Assembly (NCBI GenBank): GCA_023437745.1
Contig: JAEZFI010000151.1
Span: 1 to 22,115 of the forward strand
Reading direction: 5' to 3'
DNA length: 22,115 nucleotides
Origin: Actinomycetes bacterium
Lineage (GTDB): Bacteria > Actinomycetota > Acidimicrobiia > Acidimicrobiales > Microtrichaceae
A program made the translations under genes and the position numbers. Below, piece by piece: positions 20,805 to 22,115 of this stretch (the stretch's first letter is position 1; every line of letters begins with the position of its first letter). The notes below the pieces were generated by a model, which had not been told where the DNA came from, ran no database searches, and saw only the letters and a program-made list of their open reading frames with translations.

Positions 20805-21332
20805 TCAGGAGAACCGGCGCCGGACGGTCCGGGTGCCCTTCGCCGCCTTCTCCAGCTGCGCCGTGCGCTTCGCGGCGAGCGCCACCTCGAGGGCCGCCGC
20901 CCGGCGCTCGAGCTTGCGTTGCCGGCTGGTCGGCGCCGCCAGTGCGGCCCGGCGTCGGGAGGCCGCTTCGGCGCGTGTCGCCGACTTGCGGTAGCGGCGG
21001 GTGTCGGCCTTGGCCTTCGCCGCCTTGCGGGTCGCGACCTTCAGCTCGCGCTCGGCCCGGCGCTGCTGCCGGGTCGGCGCCAGCTCGGCGCTCAGCCGCG
21101 ACTCGGCCTTGGAGGCCTTCTTCTCGAGCTTCCGGACCTTGCGGGTCGGCGCCGGCCTGGTGACCACCGTGTAGGTCTCGCCGGGCACGAGCTTGGAGAC
21201 GTCGAGCACCTCGGGGTCGTCGTGCTGGCGCAGCTGCTTCATGGCGAAGCTCACGGCGGCCGCGCCGACCACGCCGCCCGCTCCGCCGCCGAAGACCTTG
21301 GTGAGGATCTTCGTCCGGATGATCGCTGCCAT
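20805..21332 (-). CDS. Basic protein with four 24-residue repeats and glycine-zipper N-terminus
   Basis: I do not recognise this 175-residue protein. The N-terminus (about 9-31: ILTKVFGGGAGGVVGAAAV) is glycine-rich and hydrophobic, resembling a membrane or glycine-zipper segment. A short beta-like stretch follows (LDVSKLVPGETYTVVTRP). From residue 61 there are four consecutive 24-residue units starting APTRKVRK (61), APTRQQRR (85), ADTRRYRK (109) and APTSRQRK (133), all rich in Arg, Lys and Ala. The strongly basic, probably helical tail recalls histone H1-like or heparin-binding tails, so contact with nucleic acid or anionic envelope polymers is possible. The ATG overlaps the preceding stop by one base (TGATG). 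Confidence 0.8.
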   Translation of the reverse strand: MAAIIRTKILTKVFGGGAGGVVGAAAVSFAMKQLRQHDDPEVLDVSKLVPGETYTVVTRPAPTRKVRKLEKKASKAESRLSAELAPTRQQRRAERELKVATRKAAKAKADTRRYRKSATRAEAASRRRAALAAPTSRQRKLERRAAALEVALAAKRTAQLEKAAKGTRTVRRRFS

Positions 21333-21541
21333 CAGTTGCGCTTGAGCTCGATGATCGTCGAGCGCTTGCGCCCGCCGCGCCGCCCCAGGAGGTACACCGC
21401 GACGATCACGACCACGCCGACGGTGGCGGCGACCGCGAGGATCTGGGACTTCGCGCCCTCGACGGTCTCGGTGGCCTCACCCTGGATCTCGGCGAGCTTC
21501 GCCTTGATGTCGTCGCGGGTGATCTGCTGGGTCTGGCTCAT
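21332..21541 (-). CDS. Small single-span membrane protein
   Basis: This 69-residue protein has a polar helical N-terminus (MSQTQQITRDDIKAKLAEIQ), one membrane span at about residues 34-53 (ILAVAATVGVVVIVAVYLL) and a basic C-terminus (GRRGGRKRS...ELKRN), giving an N-out or coupled topology. The N-terminal segment loosely resembles DUF3618-type proteins, which often accompany small holin-like proteins in actinobacteria; I cannot confirm membership. The ATG at 21541 forms an ATGA overlap with the upstream gene, and the stop overlaps the next start, so expression is probably coupled. No function can be stated. Confidence 0.78.
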   Translation of the reverse strand: MSQTQQITRDDIKAKLAEIQGEATETVEGAKSQILAVAATVGVVVIVAVYLLGRRGGRKRSTIIELKRN

Positions 21542-21933
21542 CGAGGTCCTCCACGCCGCTTCGCTGGCGAGCTCATCATCACCTTCGCCGCCACGCCGAT
21601 CACGATGGCACCGACGACCAACGTGACCGCGTAGGGCACCAACGACATCGCGCCGGGGTGCGGCCCGTCGTCGGCGAACACGTCGAGGCCCTGGAGCAGC
21701 CGCAGCAGTCCGAGGAGGCTGAGGCACACGCCGACACCGACGAGGACCGAGCCCGCGACCCCCAAACCGAGGTAGCGGCCCAGCGACTTCACGGGGTCGA
21801 CCGTCTCCTGCTTGGCGTACCCGACGACGAGCGACTTGAGCTCGTTGACGTGGTCGGCAGGCTTCTTCCGTGCCGCGGCACCCGCGGATCCCGCGGTGAC
21901 CCGCGGGCTCGATTCGGACATGGGCTGCGTCAA
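21538..21933 (-). CDS. Two-span membrane protein, holin-like
   Basis: This protein of 131 residues has a polar N-terminus, an amphipathic segment (VNELKSLVVGYAKQETVDPV), then two membrane spans (about 52-79 and 97-119) separated by a short acidic loop (DVFADDGPHPG). It ends in a basic tail (SPAKRRGGPR). The layout is like the DUF1469/phage-holin superfamily of small cell-envelope proteins, but that is a resemblance only. The TTG at 21933 is preferred because GGAGG lies five bases upstream; the ATG at 21921 would give 127 residues but has no ribosome binding site. It is the first complete gene of the operon and has a candidate promoter just upstream. Confidence 0.75.
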   Translation of the reverse strand: MTQPMSESSPRVTAGSAGAAARKKPADHVNELKSLVVGYAKQETVDPVKSLGRYLGLGVAGSVLVGVGVCLSLLGLLRLLQGLDVFADDGPHPGAMSLVPYAVTLVVGAIVIGVAAKVMMSSPAKRRGGPR

Positions 21934-21986
21934 CGAGGCCTCCGGTCGGCTGGCGGTCGGTCGAACTCCACCGCTGCAGTTCTGGA

Positions 21987-22015
21987 TTCCTAGCGGAGCC
22001 TCGGTGCCGAGGCAA
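21987..22015 (-). promoter_or_regulatory. Candidate promoter of the ttuB-ttuA-trmI-marP operon
   Basis: On the minus strand TTGCCT (22010-22015) and TAGGAA (21987-21992) are 17 bp apart. A start near 21980 would leave a leader of about 47 bases with GGAGG before the TTG at 21933. A short GCCTCGG/CCGAGGC inverted repeat (21998-22013) overlaps the spacer and -35, and may instead terminate the upstream gene. Confidence 0.4.
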
Positions 22016-22026
22016 CCCCCGTCGGC

Positions 22027-22115
22027 TCAGTCCAGTCGGGCGCGCAGGACGGCCTCGGCGTCGTCGAGCAGCTCGGCGAGGAGCGCGAGCCGGGCCTCCA
22101 GCGACTCGGCCGCGA
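22027..22115 (-). CDS. C-terminal end of an unidentified gene (5' end outside window)
   Basis: A minus-strand frame is open from the right edge to a TGA at 22027 and encodes 28 residues ending in AEAVLRARLD. They form an acidic, Leu/Ala-rich helix (heptad-like LEARLALLAELLDDAE). The upstream neighbour of trmI in mycobacteria is a RecB-family gene, but this fragment is too short to assign. It lies 93 bp before the holin-like gene. Confidence 0.45.
   Translation of the reverse strand, partial: AAESLEARLALLAELLDDAEAVLRARLD

Overview
This is a GC-rich actinobacterial chromosome segment carrying the whole Pup-proteasome toolkit. It encodes the ligase PafA, the depupylase Dop, the modifier Pup, the 20S subunits PrcB and PrcA, the ATPase Mpa/ARC, and the PafB/PafC regulators. 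Gene order differs from Mycobacterium: a DUF3866 gene sits between pafA and pafB, and a DUF559 gene sits between pafA and prcA. Together with high GC, GTG starts and non-mycobacterial neighbours, this suggests a deep-branching actinobacterium such as Acidimicrobiia. The placement is inference, because no rRNA or other marker is present.

Layout. Positions 1-875 hold the 5' part of a tatB-like gene and a small CxxC protein (minus). Positions 951-1676 hold a GDPD-fold protein lacking key catalytic residues (plus). Positions 1654-7297 read leftwards as pafA, DUF3866, pafB, pafC and two tandem signal peptidases; the last four genes overlap or nearly abut. Positions 7298-8618 hold a DUF559/AbiEi-like gene bracketed by nested inverted repeats, with two further direct repeats on its upstream side. 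Positions 8619-11973 hold dop, pup, prcB and prcA (minus). A divergent AT3-SGNH acyltransferase follows (12075-14051, plus), then a GH43-like lipoprotein (14080-15189, minus) and mpa (15307-17058, minus). A divergent ferredoxin lies at 17332-17574 (plus), separated from mpa by a long perfect hairpin. Positions 17657-21933 form one tightly coupled minus-strand operon: two small membrane proteins, a basic 24-residue-repeat protein, a TtuB-like ubiquitin-fold carrier, TtuA, TrmI and a MarP-type protease. The C-terminus of another minus-strand gene enters at the right edge.

How the genes work together. Pup is already Glu-ended; PafA attaches it to lysines, Dop removes it, and Mpa (C-terminal QYL) feeds pupylated proteins to PrcAB (N-terminal Thr nucleophile at PrcB T44). 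PafB and PafC are predicted DNA-damage regulators. The right-hand operon pairs the enzymes for s2U/s2T54 and m1A58, the two bases that pair in the tRNA T-loop. It also holds a second small modifier/carrier (TtuB), so two unrelated protein-tagging families lie about 10 kb apart.

No stretch over 300 bases lacks a gene. The longest gaps are 17059-17331 (promoters and a long hairpin) and 8376-8618 (repeats). I found no tRNA, rRNA, CRISPR array, insertion sequence transposase or riboswitch.
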